Below, piece by piece: positions 43,574-52,621 of a DNA stretch of 64,000 nucleotides. Made by a program: the position numbers and the translations under genes. Below the pieces are notes generated by a model, which was not told where the DNA came from, ran no database searches, and was given only the letters and a program-made list of their open reading frames with translations. The stretch comes from JAOUEA01 sp963825685 (GTDB taxonomy: Bacteria > Actinomycetota > UBA4738 > HRBIN12): the NCBI GenBank assembly GCA_963825685.1, contig CAWGUD010000035.1:1-64000 (forward strand). The letters are read 5' to 3'. Every line of letters begins with the position of its first letter. Positions within the stretch are counted from its first letter, which is position 1.

Positions 43574-44503
43574 CTAGAGCTTCAACAGGATCTGCTGGGC
43601 AACGACCTGGAAGGTCGCCGGCGTCGTGCCGAAGGGCTCCCCGTCGGCGACCACGGCGAGCGGACGATCGGCCTCGACGGAGAAGCGGATCTTCGCGCGG
43701 AGCTCCTTGATCGCGTCATCGGGCACATGGCCGCCGTGGCGCATGATGCGCGGCATCATCGTGTAGGCGTCGGACTTCTGGCCCGTGAAGACGAGCGCGT
43801 CGAGCACGCCGTCGCCGGGGTACGAGCGTGGTGACAACCGCATCCCCGACGTGAACTGCCCGTTGCCGATGACGACGTGAAACGTCTCGCCCTCCCACGT
43901 CTTCGTGTCGTAGCCCACGCGGACGACACGGCGCCTCGAGCCCGCGTAGCCTCGCCAGAAGCCGAGGAACCGCCGCCGCCGGTCACCGAGCCGAGCCGGA
44001 AGGCGCCGGCGGGCGAGCTCGACGTCGGCGCCGAGCCCCACCTGCGCGAGGTTGTGCGCGTACCGCGTCACCCGCTCGCCGTCGGGCCCCATGCACGTGA
44101 TCCGCATCAGGTCGAACGGGTACGTGACATCGCCCGACAGGTGGCGCACCCCTCCGTCGACGTCGTCGGGCAGCCCGAAGCTCCGCAGCAGGTCGTTGCT
44201 CGCCTCGGCCGCGACGACGCCGAGCACGGGTTCCGCGACGATCGGCGCGCCATCGCGGAAGAGCCCGTTCACCACGTCCTGCACGGTCGCGTCATCGCCG
44301 ACCGCCACCACGTAGCGGAACCCCTGGTCGAGGGCCGACGACGCAAGATGCGTCCCCTCGCCTCGGGCATCCGCGATGCTCAGCTCGTACTCGAGGTCGT
44401 TGGCCGCCAACGCGCGCCGGAGCGCGGGGAGGCGCTCTCCCACCCGGCCGCCTCCGGCAGCCGGCTGGGCGATCACGGCGAGGGTTCCGAAGGGGCTGGT
44501 CAT
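43574..44503 (-). CDS. DagK/YegS-like lipid kinase-fold protein with degenerate GGDGT
   Basis: 309 aa of the diacylglycerol/sphingosine kinase fold. N-terminal FGTLAVIAQPAAGGGRVGER matches the NPxAG block only loosely (QPAAG). The nucleotide motif normally GGDGT is GDDAT at residues 69-73 (VVAVGDDATVQDVVNGLF). Later blocks are conserved in outline: AEASNDLLRSFGLPDD in place of GTGND, and SYPGDGVLDALVFTG. Loss of GGDGT and GTGND makes ATP-dependent kinase activity doubtful. Another copy with intact motifs is at 47963-48877. ATG 44503 is 16 bases after the helicase stop. Confidence 0.8.
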   Translation of the reverse strand: MTSPFGTLAVIAQPAAGGGRVGERLPALRRALAANDLEYELSIADARGEGTHLASSALDQGFRYVVAVGDDATVQDVVNGLFRDGAPIVAEPVLGVVAAEASNDLLRSFGLPDDVDGGVRHLSGDVTYPFDLMRITCMGPDGERVTRYAHNLAQVGLGADVELARRRLPARLGDRRRRFLGFWRGYAGSRRRVVRVGYDTKTWEGETFHVVIGNGQFTSGMRLSPRSYPGDGVLDALVFTGQKSDAYTMMPRIMRHGGHVPDDAIKELRAKIRFSVEADRPLAVVADGEPFGTTPATFQVVAQQILLKL

Positions 44504-44519
44504 CGCGGCCGCATCGTAG

Positions 44520-47174
44520 CTAGACCCCGGTGTACGCGACGACGCCGCGGATGACCGACGACCGTGCGGCCGCGAAGAGCGCGGCCACCTCGGGCCCCGC
44601 GACGTCCTCGACCTGCCGGAGCAGGTCGAGGAGCTGCTTGCAGTTGCGCACGAAGTCGCCGGGGGCCATCTCGGTCTCGCCGAGCACCTCCTCGAGCGGC
44701 CGCCCGCTCGCCCAGTGGAAGATCGGTGTCGCGAACCCGGCCTCGAGCTCGCGACAGAGCTGCACCTGGTGGTCGTCCTCCGCTCGGCGGATCCTCCGCC
44801 AGGTTCGCTGCAGCAGCTCGTAGCGCTCCTTCGTCGCCGGGGTCGGCATGTCGCCCGAGAGCGGCACGCGCTCGCGCCCCTCGTAGACGACCGAGGAGAT
44901 GAGGGCCGCCACCTCCGCCGGTTGGAGGCCGTCGAAGATGCCGCGAGCCAGCGCCTCGGCCACCAGGATGTCGCCCTCACCGTAGATGCGTGAGAGGCTG
45001 CGCCCCCGGTCGGTGACGGACCACCCGTCGACGTAGCCGAGCTCCCGCAGCACCGAGAGCACCCGATCGAACTGGCGCGCCAGCGTCTCGGTGCGCACCC
45101 GTATGCGGCGCTCGATGCCCGAGAGCGAGGCCTCCCGCTCGTCCACCCTCTTCGCCCATCGTTCGTGCTTCGCCCGCTCGGGGCACCGATGACAGGGGTG
45201 CGCGGCCGCGCGCTCCTCGAGCTTCACGGCCTCCCGCTCCACCTTCGGGTCCGCCCGATGCTTCGGGGGTTTCGGCGACCGGAGCTGGAGCGAGACGAGC
45301 GTGGCCGCGACGTCGCGCCGATACCGGCTACTGCGGGCACTCCCCGATCGAGGCAGGGGGATGCGGGTCAGCACGACCGGCGGGTCCGGGAAGTCACGGG
45401 CGGCCAGCCGGAAGAAGCGCCGGTCCTGCGTGAGCACGGTCGGCTTGCCCTCGCGGGAGCTCACGATCACGCCGAGACCGCCCCGCTTGCCGTTCGGCAC
45501 CGAGATCACCTCGCCCGGCTTCAGCGTGTTGACCGCCTCGCGGACCGCGTCGGCTCGGGCCTTCTCGTGTCCCTTCCGATCGTCCTCCCGGAGACGACGG
45601 GCCCTCGACAGCCAGGACCAGTACTCGTCGAAGTCGCCGAGGTGGCATCGCATGTTGGCCCGGTACCCCTCGATCGCCTCGGCGTCGCGTTGACGCTCCC
45701 GCTCGAGCCCCACGACCTTGCGGTCGGCCAGGAACTGCCCGAACGAGCTGTTGAGCAGGTGATGCGCCTGTTCCTCGGTGTAGTTGCGGGCCAGGTTGAC
45801 CGCCATGTTGTACGAGGGGCGGAACGAGGAGACGAGGTCGTAGGTGCGCCGCTGGGCCAGGGTCGCCACGCGCTCGAAGTCGACCTGCTTCTGGTACAGC
45901 ACCACCGCGTGGCCGACCTCGTCGATGCCTCGCCGGCCCGCGCGCCCCGTGAGCTGCGTGTACTCACCCGGGGTGAGCAGCTCGTGCCGTTCGCCCTGGA
46001 ACTTCCAGAGGTCCTCGATCACGACCGTCTTGGCCGGCATGTTGATGCCGAGCGAGAGGGTCTCGGTCGCGAAGACGACCTTCACGAGCCCCGCCTCGAA
46101 CAGCTCCTCCACCGTCTCCTTGAACACCGGGAGCATGCCCGCGTGGTGGGCGGCGACACCCGCCGTGAGGCCGTCGAGGAAGTCGTAGAAGCCCAGGGTG
46201 ACGAGGTCCTCCTCGTCGATCCACGCCGCGCGCGTCTCCGCCCGCTCCCGGATGTGGTCCGCCTCGGCCCGGCTCGTGAGGGAGATGCCGGCCTCACGGA
46301 TCCAGCGCACGCTGCGATCGCATCCGGCGCGGCTGAAGACGAAGTAGATCGCGGGCAGCATGCCGTGCTCCTCGAGGACGTCGACGACCTCGGAGCGCCT
46401 GGGGACGTACACGCGTCGATGCCCTTCGCGGGGTCGCGAGATGCGTTCGTGCTGCGGGTATCCACTGCTGCGCCGGTAGTAGACCTTCGTGCGCAGCTCG
46501 TTCTGATCGAGCGAGATCACGTATGGGTTCGGGATCGGCACGCCGTCCTGCTCCACGTGCATCGGATGCAGGCGGTGGCCGATCAGGTAGTGATGCTCGA
46601 GCGGCACGGGGCGCCGCTCCTCGATGATCACCTTCGTCTCGCCGCGCAGCGTGCCGATCCACTCGCCGAACTCCTCCGCGTTGGAGATCGTGGCCGAGAG
46701 GCACACGACGCTGACGCTGAGCGGCAGGTGGATCAGCACCTCCTCCCAGACGGCGCCCCGGTACGGGTCCTGCAGATAGTGCACCTCGTCCATCACCACG
46801 CTCACCAGTCCGCCGAGCGTGTCGGAGCGCTCGTAGAGCATGTTGCGGAGGACCTCGGTGGTCATGACGACCACCGGCGCCTCAGAGTTGATCGTGTTGT
46901 CGCCGGTGAGCAGCCCGACCTCGCCGGCGCCGTGCCTGGCGACGAGATCGCCGAACTTCTGGTTCGAGAGCGCCTTGAGGGGGGTCGTGTAGAAGGCCTT
47001 GCCGCCGAGGGCGAGCGCGCGCTCGATCGCGTACTCGGCGACGACCGTCTTGCCGCTGCCGGTCGGCGCGGCCACGAGCACCGACATGCCGGCATCGACC
47101 GCCTCTGCGGCCTGCATCTGGAACTCGTCCAGGACGAACGGGAATCGGGCGGCGAACGCCGCGGGGGTGGTCAC
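44520..47174 (-). CDS. helY: Ski2-like DEVH-box RNA helicase (HelY)
   Basis: 884 aa superfamily 2 helicase. Motif I AAPTGSGKTVVAEYAI, Ia TTPLKALSNQKF, motif II VVMDEVHYLQDPYRG, motif III CLSATISNAEEFGEWI, IV-V VFATETLSLGINMPAKTVVI and VI QLTGRAGRRGIDEVGHAVVL. The C-terminal half has the beta-rich insertion and DSHCT-like region typical of Ski2/Mtr4. A possible metal cluster Cys pair appears in HPCHRCPERAKHERW. Matches Rv2092c, which also follows tatC. TAGACT lies 7 bases before the GTG. Likely acts in RNA turnover; no direct evidence of substrate. Confidence 0.93.
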   Translation of the reverse strand: MTTPAAFAARFPFVLDEFQMQAAEAVDAGMSVLVAAPTGSGKTVVAEYAIERALALGGKAFYTTPLKALSNQKFGDLVARHGAGEVGLLTGDNTINSEAPVVVMTTEVLRNMLYERSDTLGGLVSVVMDEVHYLQDPYRGAVWEEVLIHLPLSVSVVCLSATISNAEEFGEWIGTLRGETKVIIEERRPVPLEHHYLIGHRLHPMHVEQDGVPIPNPYVISLDQNELRTKVYYRRSSGYPQHERISRPREGHRRVYVPRRSEVVDVLEEHGMLPAIYFVFSRAGCDRSVRWIREAGISLTSRAEADHIRERAETRAAWIDEEDLVTLGFYDFLDGLTAGVAAHHAGMLPVFKETVEELFEAGLVKVVFATETLSLGINMPAKTVVIEDLWKFQGERHELLTPGEYTQLTGRAGRRGIDEVGHAVVLYQKQVDFERVATLAQRRTYDLVSSFRPSYNMAVNLARNYTEEQAHHLLNSSFGQFLADRKVVGLERERQRDAEAIEGYRANMRCHLGDFDEYWSWLSRARRLREDDRKGHEKARADAVREAVNTLKPGEVISVPNGKRGGLGVIVSSREGKPTVLTQDRRFFRLAARDFPDPPVVLTRIPLPRSGSARSSRYRRDVAATLVSLQLRSPKPPKHRADPKVEREAVKLEERAAAHPCHRCPERAKHERWAKRVDEREASLSGIERRIRVRTETLARQFDRVLSVLRELGYVDGWSVTDRGRSLSRIYGEGDILVAEALARGIFDGLQPAEVAALISSVVYEGRERVPLSGDMPTPATKERYELLQRTWRRIRRAEDDHQVQLCRELEAGFATPIFHWASGRPLEEVLGETEMAPGDFVRNCKQLLDLLRQVEDVAGPEVAALFAAARSSVIRGVVAYTGV

Positions 47175-47181
47175 ACCACGC

Positions 47182-47187
47182 AGTCTA
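47182..47187 (-). promoter_or_regulatory. -10 hexamer of helY, leaderless type
   Basis: On the minus strand TAGACT lies 7 bases before the helY GTG, in a 42-base gap after the hydrolase gene. Confidence 0.45.
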
Positions 47188-47216
47188 CGGGCGCCTCCGC
47201 GCCGACCCCGGAACGC

Positions 47217-47966
47217 TCAGGCGCGCGTGAACCGCCCCAGGAAGGAGCCGAGGGCGGTCGAGAAGGCTTCGGGAGCCTCCAGGTTGGACAGATGACCGGC
47301 CCCGGGGAGCGTGACGGCGTCGGCGCCCTCGATGTGGTCGGCCATCTCGAGGCTGACCTCGGGCGGGATCAGGGTGTCCGCGTCGGAGGTGAGCACGAGC
47401 GCCGGCACGTCGATCGTGCCGAGGTCGGGGGTGGAGTCGCGTCGCTCCGCCATGCCCTCGGCCGCCGCCGCGATCGCCTCGGCCGGCTGGTCGGCGATCG
47501 TGGCGAGCACGGATGGCCAGCGTCCCTCCCCCGGTGCGGCGGCCAGGAGTGGCGGCGGCGCCTCGACCAGGAACCCGGTGCCCTCGGCCCGGAGCCGGGC
47601 GGCGAGGGCACGCCGGCCGTCGGCCGCCTGCTCGGTGTCGGCCCCCGATCGGGTGTTCGCGAGCACGACCCCGGCGACCCGCTGCCTCGCCATCCGCCAG
47701 ACCTCGAACGCCACGTATCCGCCCATCGACAGGCCACACACGACGGCACGCTCGATGCCGGCCGCGTCGAGCGCCTGCAGGCATCGATCGGCAGCTGCCC
47801 CCATCGTCATCACCGAGCCCGCCGCCGGCGAGGCACCGAATCCCGGGAGGGACGGCGCGGCCACGCGCCACCCGGCAGAACGCAGGTCCTCGACCTGCTC
47901 GTCCCACATGCGAGCATCCAGCGGGAACGCATGGATCAACAGCACGCCATCGGCGACCTCGGTCAT
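47217..47966 (-). CDS. alpha/beta hydrolase
   Basis: 249 aa alpha/beta-hydrolase fold enzyme. The oxyanion strand is VLLIHAFPLDARMWDEQVED, the nucleophile elbow VCGLSMGGYVAFEV, the acid VLTSDADTLIPPEVSLEMAD and the catalytic His in LPGAGHLSNLEAPEAF. The sequence resembles 3-oxoadipate enol-lactonase/MhpC-like hydrolases, but the surroundings give no aromatic pathway. ATG at 47966 overlaps the stop of the upstream lipid kinase by ATGA, so they are co-translated. Confidence 0.88.
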   Translation of the reverse strand: MTEVADGVLLIHAFPLDARMWDEQVEDLRSAGWRVAAPSLPGFGASPAAGSVMTMGAAADRCLQALDAAGIERAVVCGLSMGGYVAFEVWRMARQRVAGVVLANTRSGADTEQAADGRRALAARLRAEGTGFLVEAPPPLLAAAPGEGRWPSVLATIADQPAEAIAAAAEGMAERRDSTPDLGTIDVPALVLTSDADTLIPPEVSLEMADHIEGADAVTLPGAGHLSNLEAPEAFSTALGSFLGRFTRA

Positions 47967-48877
47967 CGGATCCCTTTCGCGTCGGGCCCGACCACGACCG
48001 GCAGGGCTCCCGGTTCCACCTCGAAGCGCGCCGGCAGCGGACCCACCCGTTCGCCGTCGGCGTAGACCTGGATACCCCGGTTCGCCTCGACCGTCACGCT
48101 CGTCGCGCGCATCATACGCACCTTCGGATGGGACGCGTGACGCCCCGAGAACACCTTCGGGAACGCGCGGAGGAACGCGCCCTTGGAGAGGGCCTCGACG
48201 ATGCAGACGTCGATCACCCCGTCGACGATCGAGGCGTCGGGCAAGACCTTCATGCCCCCACCGTACGAGAGCCCGCTGCCGATCACGACCAGCATCGCGT
48301 CGAGGGTGAACGCCTCGCCGTCGACCGTCAGGTCGTAGCGGGCCGGCGTGAACCTCGAGAGCGTCCGCACGAGGGCCGCCACGTACGTGCCCGTGCCCCC
48401 GAGGTTCACGGTCATCGCGTTCGCGGTCTCGGTCACCTCGGAGTCGAATCCCGCTCCGGCGACGTTGACGAAGCGACGGTCGGCGTCTCCCGCCCGCACA
48501 CGGACGACGTCGATCGCGGCCGTCTTCGGGTTGGCGAGCAACCGCACGGCCGAGGGGAAGGACCCGGCGCCGATGGCAGAGGCGAAGTCGTCGCCGGTGC
48601 CGGCCGGGAGCACCGCGAGCGCAGCGCCCGTGCCGAGCAGGCCGTTCGCGGCGCAGGAGACGGTGCCGTCGCCCCCGAGCACGGCGACGATCTCGGCGCC
48701 CTGCAGCGCGGCGTCGCGGCAGGTGGTCTCCATCTCGGTCGACGATCCCGTGACGCGCACCTCGTGCTCGACCCGGAGCTGGCGCAAGATCGCGTCGACC
48801 GCTCCGATGCGCTTCCCGGCCCTGCCATGTCCCGCCGTGGGGTTCGCGACCACGACGACAGGGGCGGCACCTCCCAT
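47963..48877 (-). CDS. diacylglycerol kinase family lipid kinase (YegS/DagK type)
   Basis: 304 aa. Intact motifs: VVVVANPTAGHGRAGKR, GGDGT in VAVLGGDGTVSCAANGLLGT, LPAGTGDDFASAIGAG (Asp for the usual Asn), and the C-terminal DASIVDGVIDVCIVEALSKG. Predicted to phosphorylate diacylglycerol or a related lipid at the membrane. It differs from the degenerate paralogue at 43574-44503 in keeping both nucleotide motifs. ATG 48877 lies 12 bases after the upstream gene, and it overlaps the hydrolase gene downstream. Confidence 0.9.
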   Translation of the reverse strand: MGGAAPVVVVANPTAGHGRAGKRIGAVDAILRQLRVEHEVRVTGSSTEMETTCRDAALQGAEIVAVLGGDGTVSCAANGLLGTGAALAVLPAGTGDDFASAIGAGSFPSAVRLLANPKTAAIDVVRVRAGDADRRFVNVAGAGFDSEVTETANAMTVNLGGTGTYVAALVRTLSRFTPARYDLTVDGEAFTLDAMLVVIGSGLSYGGGMKVLPDASIVDGVIDVCIVEALSKGAFLRAFPKVFSGRHASHPKVRMMRATSVTVEANRGIQVYADGERVGPLPARFEVEPGALPVVVGPDAKGIR

Positions 48878-48889
48878 CGAGTTCCCGGC

Positions 48890-49634
48890 CTATCCCCCGC
48901 CGCCCGGGAGCTCGGGCACGATGCCACCCGTGGTCGGCGCCTCGGGCACGCCGCCGGCCCTGAGGGCCTGGAGGTACTCGGTCCAACCCTGGGTCAGCTG
49001 CTCGCGGGCGGTGTCACGCAGGTCGACCGCGATGTCGGTGAGCCGTTGTGCGTCGCTGCCCCTCGGCCACGGCGGCCGCTGCGGCAACCTCGGCGGCCTG
49101 CCGGTACCGGTCGAGGACCTGCACGAGGGTCTCGGCGGATCCCGTGAACGATCCGGCGGCGATCGCGTCGAAGCCCTGATCGGCGATCGTGCCCGTGACG
49201 TCGAATCCGGCGAGCTCCTTGCGCGCCTTCGCGGCATCGGCGGCGGCCTGCTCGAACGTCGCCTCGGCGTCGGCGGGCGGGTTCCCCTCTGCCATCGCGT
49301 CGAGGGCCGTGTCCATCTCGACGAAGATCGTGGGAGCGATCCCTGGGTCGACGACGCCGACCTCCCCGAACGCACCTCGAACCGCCTGCTGGTAGGCGGT
49401 GGCCGCGGCTCGCCGCTTCGCCGCATCGGCCGCCGACTCGGCTTCGGCATCGTCCGCGCGCAGGCTGTTCGTCACCCAGACGAGAACGATCATCGCGAAG
49501 GCGCCCACCAGGAACCCGGCGGTGAGCTGGACCCATCGACGGTGCAGGAACGGCGTGGGCGGCGCCACGGGCTCACGCCTCGGCGGGCGTGGCGCTGATC
49601 GCTGCTTCGGCTTCCTCTTGCCCTTGATCGCCAT
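48890..49634 (-). CDS. membrane-anchored protein of unknown function, one frame break
   Basis: About 248 aa. A basic N-terminus (KGKRKPKQRSAPRPPRRE) is followed by one membrane segment (QLTAGFLVGAFAMIVLVWV, about 36-54) and an alanine/glutamate-rich helical domain outside the membrane, with FGEVGVVDPGIAPTIFVEMD and FDVTGTIADQGFDAIAAGSF. The frame breaks near 49060 beside a CCCC run; the next frame gives SDAQRLTDIAVDLRDTAREQ and a Pro/Gly-rich end. I do not recognise the family. It lies between tatC and the lipid kinase, 16 bases from tatC, so it belongs to the tat operon. Confidence 0.65.
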
Positions 49635-49650
49635 CGTCGTCGTCCTCGTC

Positions 49651-50436
49651 TCAGGTGCGGGACCGCTTCATGATCCGGCCGATGATGATAGAGGCCTCGT
49701 AGAACACGTACATCGGGATCATCATCGCGAACATCGTGTAGGGGTCACCGCTCGGCGTGATCACCGCGGCGAAGATCGAGATGCCGAGGATGGCCCAGCG
49801 CCGCCACGAGGCGAGCAGCTGCCACGACAGCACCCCGACGGCCTCCAGGAAGACCAGGATCACCGGGAACAGGAACGACACCCCGAACGCGAGCGTGACC
49901 AGGGTGACGAACCCGATGTAGCGATCGAACGTGATCAGGGGCACGACGGCCTCGCCGCCGAAGCCGAGCAGGAACTCGAGAGCCTTGGGCAGCGTCCAGA
50001 TCGCGAACGCCGCCCCGGCGATGAACAGCAGCGTCGAGGTCACGATGAAGGGGATCGACCACTTCTTCTCCCGGCTCGTCAGGCCGGGGACGATGAAGGC
50101 CCAGAGCTGATAGAGCACGACGGGCAGCGCCACGATCAGCCCGAGGAACCCGACCATCTTCAGCTTCGTGAGGAAGGCATCGACGGGGCTGTTGAAGACC
50201 AGGTCGCAACCGGCGGGCGGTCGCACCTCCGGGTTGTCGCGAAGGTACTGACAGAACGGATCTCGGAGCAGCTCCAGCACGTACGGGTACAGGAACCAGC
50301 CGACCACCGCGCCCGCGAGGATGGCGAGGAACGCGATCACGATGCGGCGACGGAGCTCCTCGAGGTGCTCCATCACCGACATCGTGCCGGTGCGCTCAGC
50401 CTCCGACCTGCGGAGGAACTTCGGGATCAGCCGCAT
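49651..50436 (-). CDS. tatC: twin-arginine translocase subunit TatC
   Basis: Receptor subunit of the Tat pathway exporting folded proteins; 261 aa, six membrane segments. Conserved N-terminal MSVMEHLEELRRRIVIAFLA holds the H-L-x-E-L-R-x-R signal-peptide-binding site. FNSPVDAFLTKLKMVGFLGL, VVLYQLWAFIVPGLTSREKK, FDRYIGFVTLVTLAFGVSFL and AAVITPSGDPYTMFAMMIPM are further TatC blocks. Forms an operon with tatA (10 bases upstream). Same order as Rv2093c-Rv2094c next to pafC and helY. Confidence 0.97.
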   Translation of the reverse strand: MRLIPKFLRRSEAERTGTMSVMEHLEELRRRIVIAFLAILAGAVVGWFLYPYVLELLRDPFCQYLRDNPEVRPPAGCDLVFNSPVDAFLTKLKMVGFLGLIVALPVVLYQLWAFIVPGLTSREKKWSIPFIVTSTLLFIAGAAFAIWTLPKALEFLLGFGGEAVVPLITFDRYIGFVTLVTLAFGVSFLFPVILVFLEAVGVLSWQLLASWRRWAILGISIFAAVITPSGDPYTMFAMMIPMYVFYEASIIIGRIMKRSRT

Positions 50437-50446
50437 GCGGCGAGCC

Positions 50447-50857
50447 TCACTCGGCGGATCCAGTGTCGTCGGCGTCGTCGGCGTCGTCTGGCGAGGTCGG
50501 GGGCAGCGGGGTGGGCTCCGGCACGTCGGTGTCGGGCTCGGGCGTGATCGCGTCGTCGGTGACGTCGTCGCGGACCCGACCGTGGGGGCGCGTGCGTGGG
50601 GTGTCGGTACGGAACGCCGATCGCACGTCGGTCGCGCTCTTCAGGTCGGACGCGGTTCGCCGCAGCTCGGCCGCCGTCTGCTTGAACTCGTCGCCCATGC
50701 CCGTGTTCACGAGGTCCTTGACCTCGTCCTGCATCTTGCGGAACTCGCGGAGCCCCTTGCCGATCGTGCGCCCGAGCTCGGGCAGGCGTTGCGGGCCCAC
50801 GATCACGAGGGCGATCACGAAGATGAGGATGAGCTCCGGCGGTCCGATGTTGAGCAT
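50447..50857 (-). CDS. tatA: twin-arginine translocase subunit TatA
   Basis: Pore-forming Tat component, 136 aa. A short membrane segment (PPELILIFVIALVIVGPQRL) with the F-G/G-P hinge leads into an amphipathic helix (PELGRTIGKGLREFRKMQDE). The tail is long, acidic at the end (DDADDADD) and Pro-rich. The middle TSDLKSATDV region resembles TatB as well; with only one TatA-like gene in the operon, it may serve both functions. Downstream tatC is 10 bases away. Confidence 0.93.
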   Translation of the reverse strand: MLNIGPPELILIFVIALVIVGPQRLPELGRTIGKGLREFRKMQDEVKDLVNTGMGDEFKQTAAELRRTASDLKSATDVRSAFRTDTPRTRPHGRVRDDVTDDAITPEPDTDVPEPTPLPPTSPDDADDADDTGSAE

Positions 50858-50887
50858 GTCTGGAAGGGCCTGCGCCCGGCCCCAATC

Positions 50888-51097
50888 CTACCGTCGGGGG
50901 CCGAGTCGAGATGCCCGGTCGCTGGCCCGGGCGCCCTCGGCGGAGATCTCCTGGACGATCGGCGAGAGCTCGTCCTGCATGCGTCTCGCCGTACGTCCGA
51001 GCACGAGGAGATGCCGGATCAACGCGATCAGGAACGCGATGACGGCGACCGTCGACACGATGCCGATCACGAACCAGACGAGGAGCCAGGTACCCAC
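50888..51097 (-). CDS. small single-membrane-span protein
   Basis: 69 aa: a hydrophobic segment (LLVWFVIGIVSTVAVIAFLI, about residues 5-28) followed by a helical cytosolic or outside tail (RHLLVLGRTARRMQDELSPI, then VQEISAEGARASDRASRLG). The tail pattern resembles DUF948-like or TatA-neighbour small proteins. It lies in line with tatA and the zinc-ribbon gene with short gaps. Function unknown. Confidence 0.6.
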   Translation of the reverse strand: MGTWLLVWFVIGIVSTVAVIAFLIALIRHLLVLGRTARRMQDELSPIVQEISAEGARASDRASRLGPRR

Positions 51098-51161
51098 GGC
51101 GGCGATGCTACACGAGGGTGAGGCGCGCCCGGGATCCCTGGAGCGTCGCTCTCGGGGCGGT

Positions 51162-51527
51162 TCAGGCGCCGCCGCCGCTCGAGGCCAGGAACTCCTCGAT
51201 GTAGCGGTCGTCTTCGAGCAGGTAGTGGAACTCGATCACGTCGTCGATCGAGAAGACCGGCCCACGAGGGATCGGCCGGCCGACCTCGTCGGCGCCCTCG
51301 TCGTCGAAGAGCATCTGGTCGCTCTCGGACTGCTCGATGTCCACGCCTGCCGAGACGAGCAGGGCGACGATCTTGCGGTCGGCGCGCTTCTCCACGTCGT
51401 CTGCGCAACTGGGGCAGGTGAACCGGTAGCTGCCTTCGCGGCCGCTCTGTCGGACCGAGAGCATGATCGCCTCGGGACCCATGTCCACCTCGCCACACCT
51501 GGGGCACGTTGTCCGGATCGTTGTCAT
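51162..51527 (-). CDS. conserved zinc-ribbon protein of unknown function
   Basis: 121 aa from ATG 51527. The N-terminal ribbon is CPRCGEVDMGPEAIMLSV and RFTCPSCADDVEKRADRKIV with four Cys. The middle has VALLVSAGVDIEQSESDQML and the C-terminus is acidic with FSIDDVIEFHYLLEDDRYIE, which reads like a short helix docking motif. Proteins of this layout are common in Actinobacteria, often near pafBC; no function is established. About 120 bases separate it from pafC. Confidence 0.7.
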   Translation of the reverse strand: MTTIRTTCPRCGEVDMGPEAIMLSVRQSGREGSYRFTCPSCADDVEKRADRKIVALLVSAGVDIEQSESDQMLFDDEGADEVGRPIPRGPVFSIDDVIEFHYLLEDDRYIEEFLASSGGGA

Positions 51528-51649
51528 CTCACGGGAGGCATCGGCCCTGTGTTGGCGAGTCTTGAGAGCAGAGGGAGGGTCGGGCATACCCAACTCGGGG
51601 TAAATCGCGCGGTCCTCGATCGACACCGCGTCGCGCCGCCCGGACGAGC

Positions 51650-52621
51650 TCAGCGATACCGCGCGAGCGTGCGCCGAGCGAGCTCCGCCACGGCCTCGAC
51701 GGCCTCGGGCGGCGAGAGGATCCGCGCGTCGGATCCGACCCTGAGCAGGAGGCCGGCCACCCAGCCGAGCCGAGCCGAGGGCAGCGTGACCTCGAGCGAC
51801 CCATCGTCGCGTTCGAGCGGATCGTCGGTGACGTAGTACTCGGCGATCCATCGAGCGCCCGGCCCCAGCAGCAGGCGCACCGGCACCTCCTCGCCGGTCG
51901 GTGTGTACAGCGCGCGACCTGCGCCTTCGAGACCTCTCGGCTCGAACCGCTCTCCGGTGGTCGTCACCGCCCGGATGCGATCGGCACGGAACAGCCGTTC
52001 GTCGTCGGCACCGACGTCCCACGCGGCGACGTACCAGTTGCCCATCGCCGAGAAGACCTCCTCGGGCTCGACCTCTCGGGTGGTCCATGTGCCGGTCGAC
52101 CCGGCGAAGTAGTCGATCGTGATCCGGGCGTGGTCTCTGGCCGCTCGCCGCAGCGCATCGAGGTGCTCAGCCGGACGACCCGATTCGGCGGTCGCGATGG
52201 CCTCGTCGGTGCCGGCGGTATCGGGGCCGAGTGCGTCCCGGAGCTTCGCCACCGCGCTCGCGAGGGCAGGGGCCTCCGGGAGGCCAGGTGTCGCGAGCAG
52301 CTCCGCAGACCGAAGCATGATCGCGAGCGCCTCCTGGCGGCTCAGACGCAGGGGACGAGAGAAGTGGTCGGCCATCGTGATCCAGATGTGGTCGTCTTCG
52401 TCGACCTCGACGTCGATCAGGTCGCCCGGCCCGTACGGGGGGAGGCCCGACATGAAGAGGAGGTCGAGATCGCGCCGGAGCTGCTCGGTCTTCACGTCGT
52501 AGAGCACGGCCACGTCGTGCAGTGACGAGCCAGGATGCTGCACGAGGTACGGCACGATGACGAGCATGCGCCCGAGGCGATCCGCGGTCTTTGGAGGGCT
52601 GGTGCGCCGACCCTCAGACAA
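51650..52621 (-). CDS. pafC: WYL-domain transcriptional regulator PafC
   Basis: 323 aa from TTG 52621. N-terminal winged helix ADRLGRMLVIVPYLVQHPGS, LHDVAVLYDVKTEQLRRDLD, then the WYL domain with ARITIDYFAGSTGTWTTREV and EEVFSAMGNWYVAAWDVGAD (WYV in place of WYL), and a WCX-like C-terminal domain. The TTG overlaps the pafB stop; choosing ATG 52567 would cut into the first HTH helix, so I prefer TTG. With PafB it activates LexA-independent DNA-damage genes in mycobacteria, probably sensing single-stranded DNA. Confidence 0.9.
   Translation of the reverse strand: MSEGRRTSPPKTADRLGRMLVIVPYLVQHPGSSLHDVAVLYDVKTEQLRRDLDLLFMSGLPPYGPGDLIDVEVDEDDHIWITMADHFSRPLRLSRQEALAIMLRSAELLATPGLPEAPALASAVAKLRDALGPDTAGTDEAIATAESGRPAEHLDALRRAARDHARITIDYFAGSTGTWTTREVEPEEVFSAMGNWYVAAWDVGADDERLFRADRIRAVTTTGERFEPRGLEGAGRALYTPTGEEVPVRLLLGPGARWIAEYYVTDDPLERDDGSLEVTLPSARLGWVAGLLLRVGSDARILSPPEAVEAVAELARRTLARYR

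Noticed and set aside
45165..48065. 966-residue plus-strand open frame opposite helY and the lipid kinase
   Set aside because: Composition (His, Arg, Val, Gly repeats) is that of an antisense shadow in G+C-rich DNA. The minus-strand genes have full catalytic motifs.
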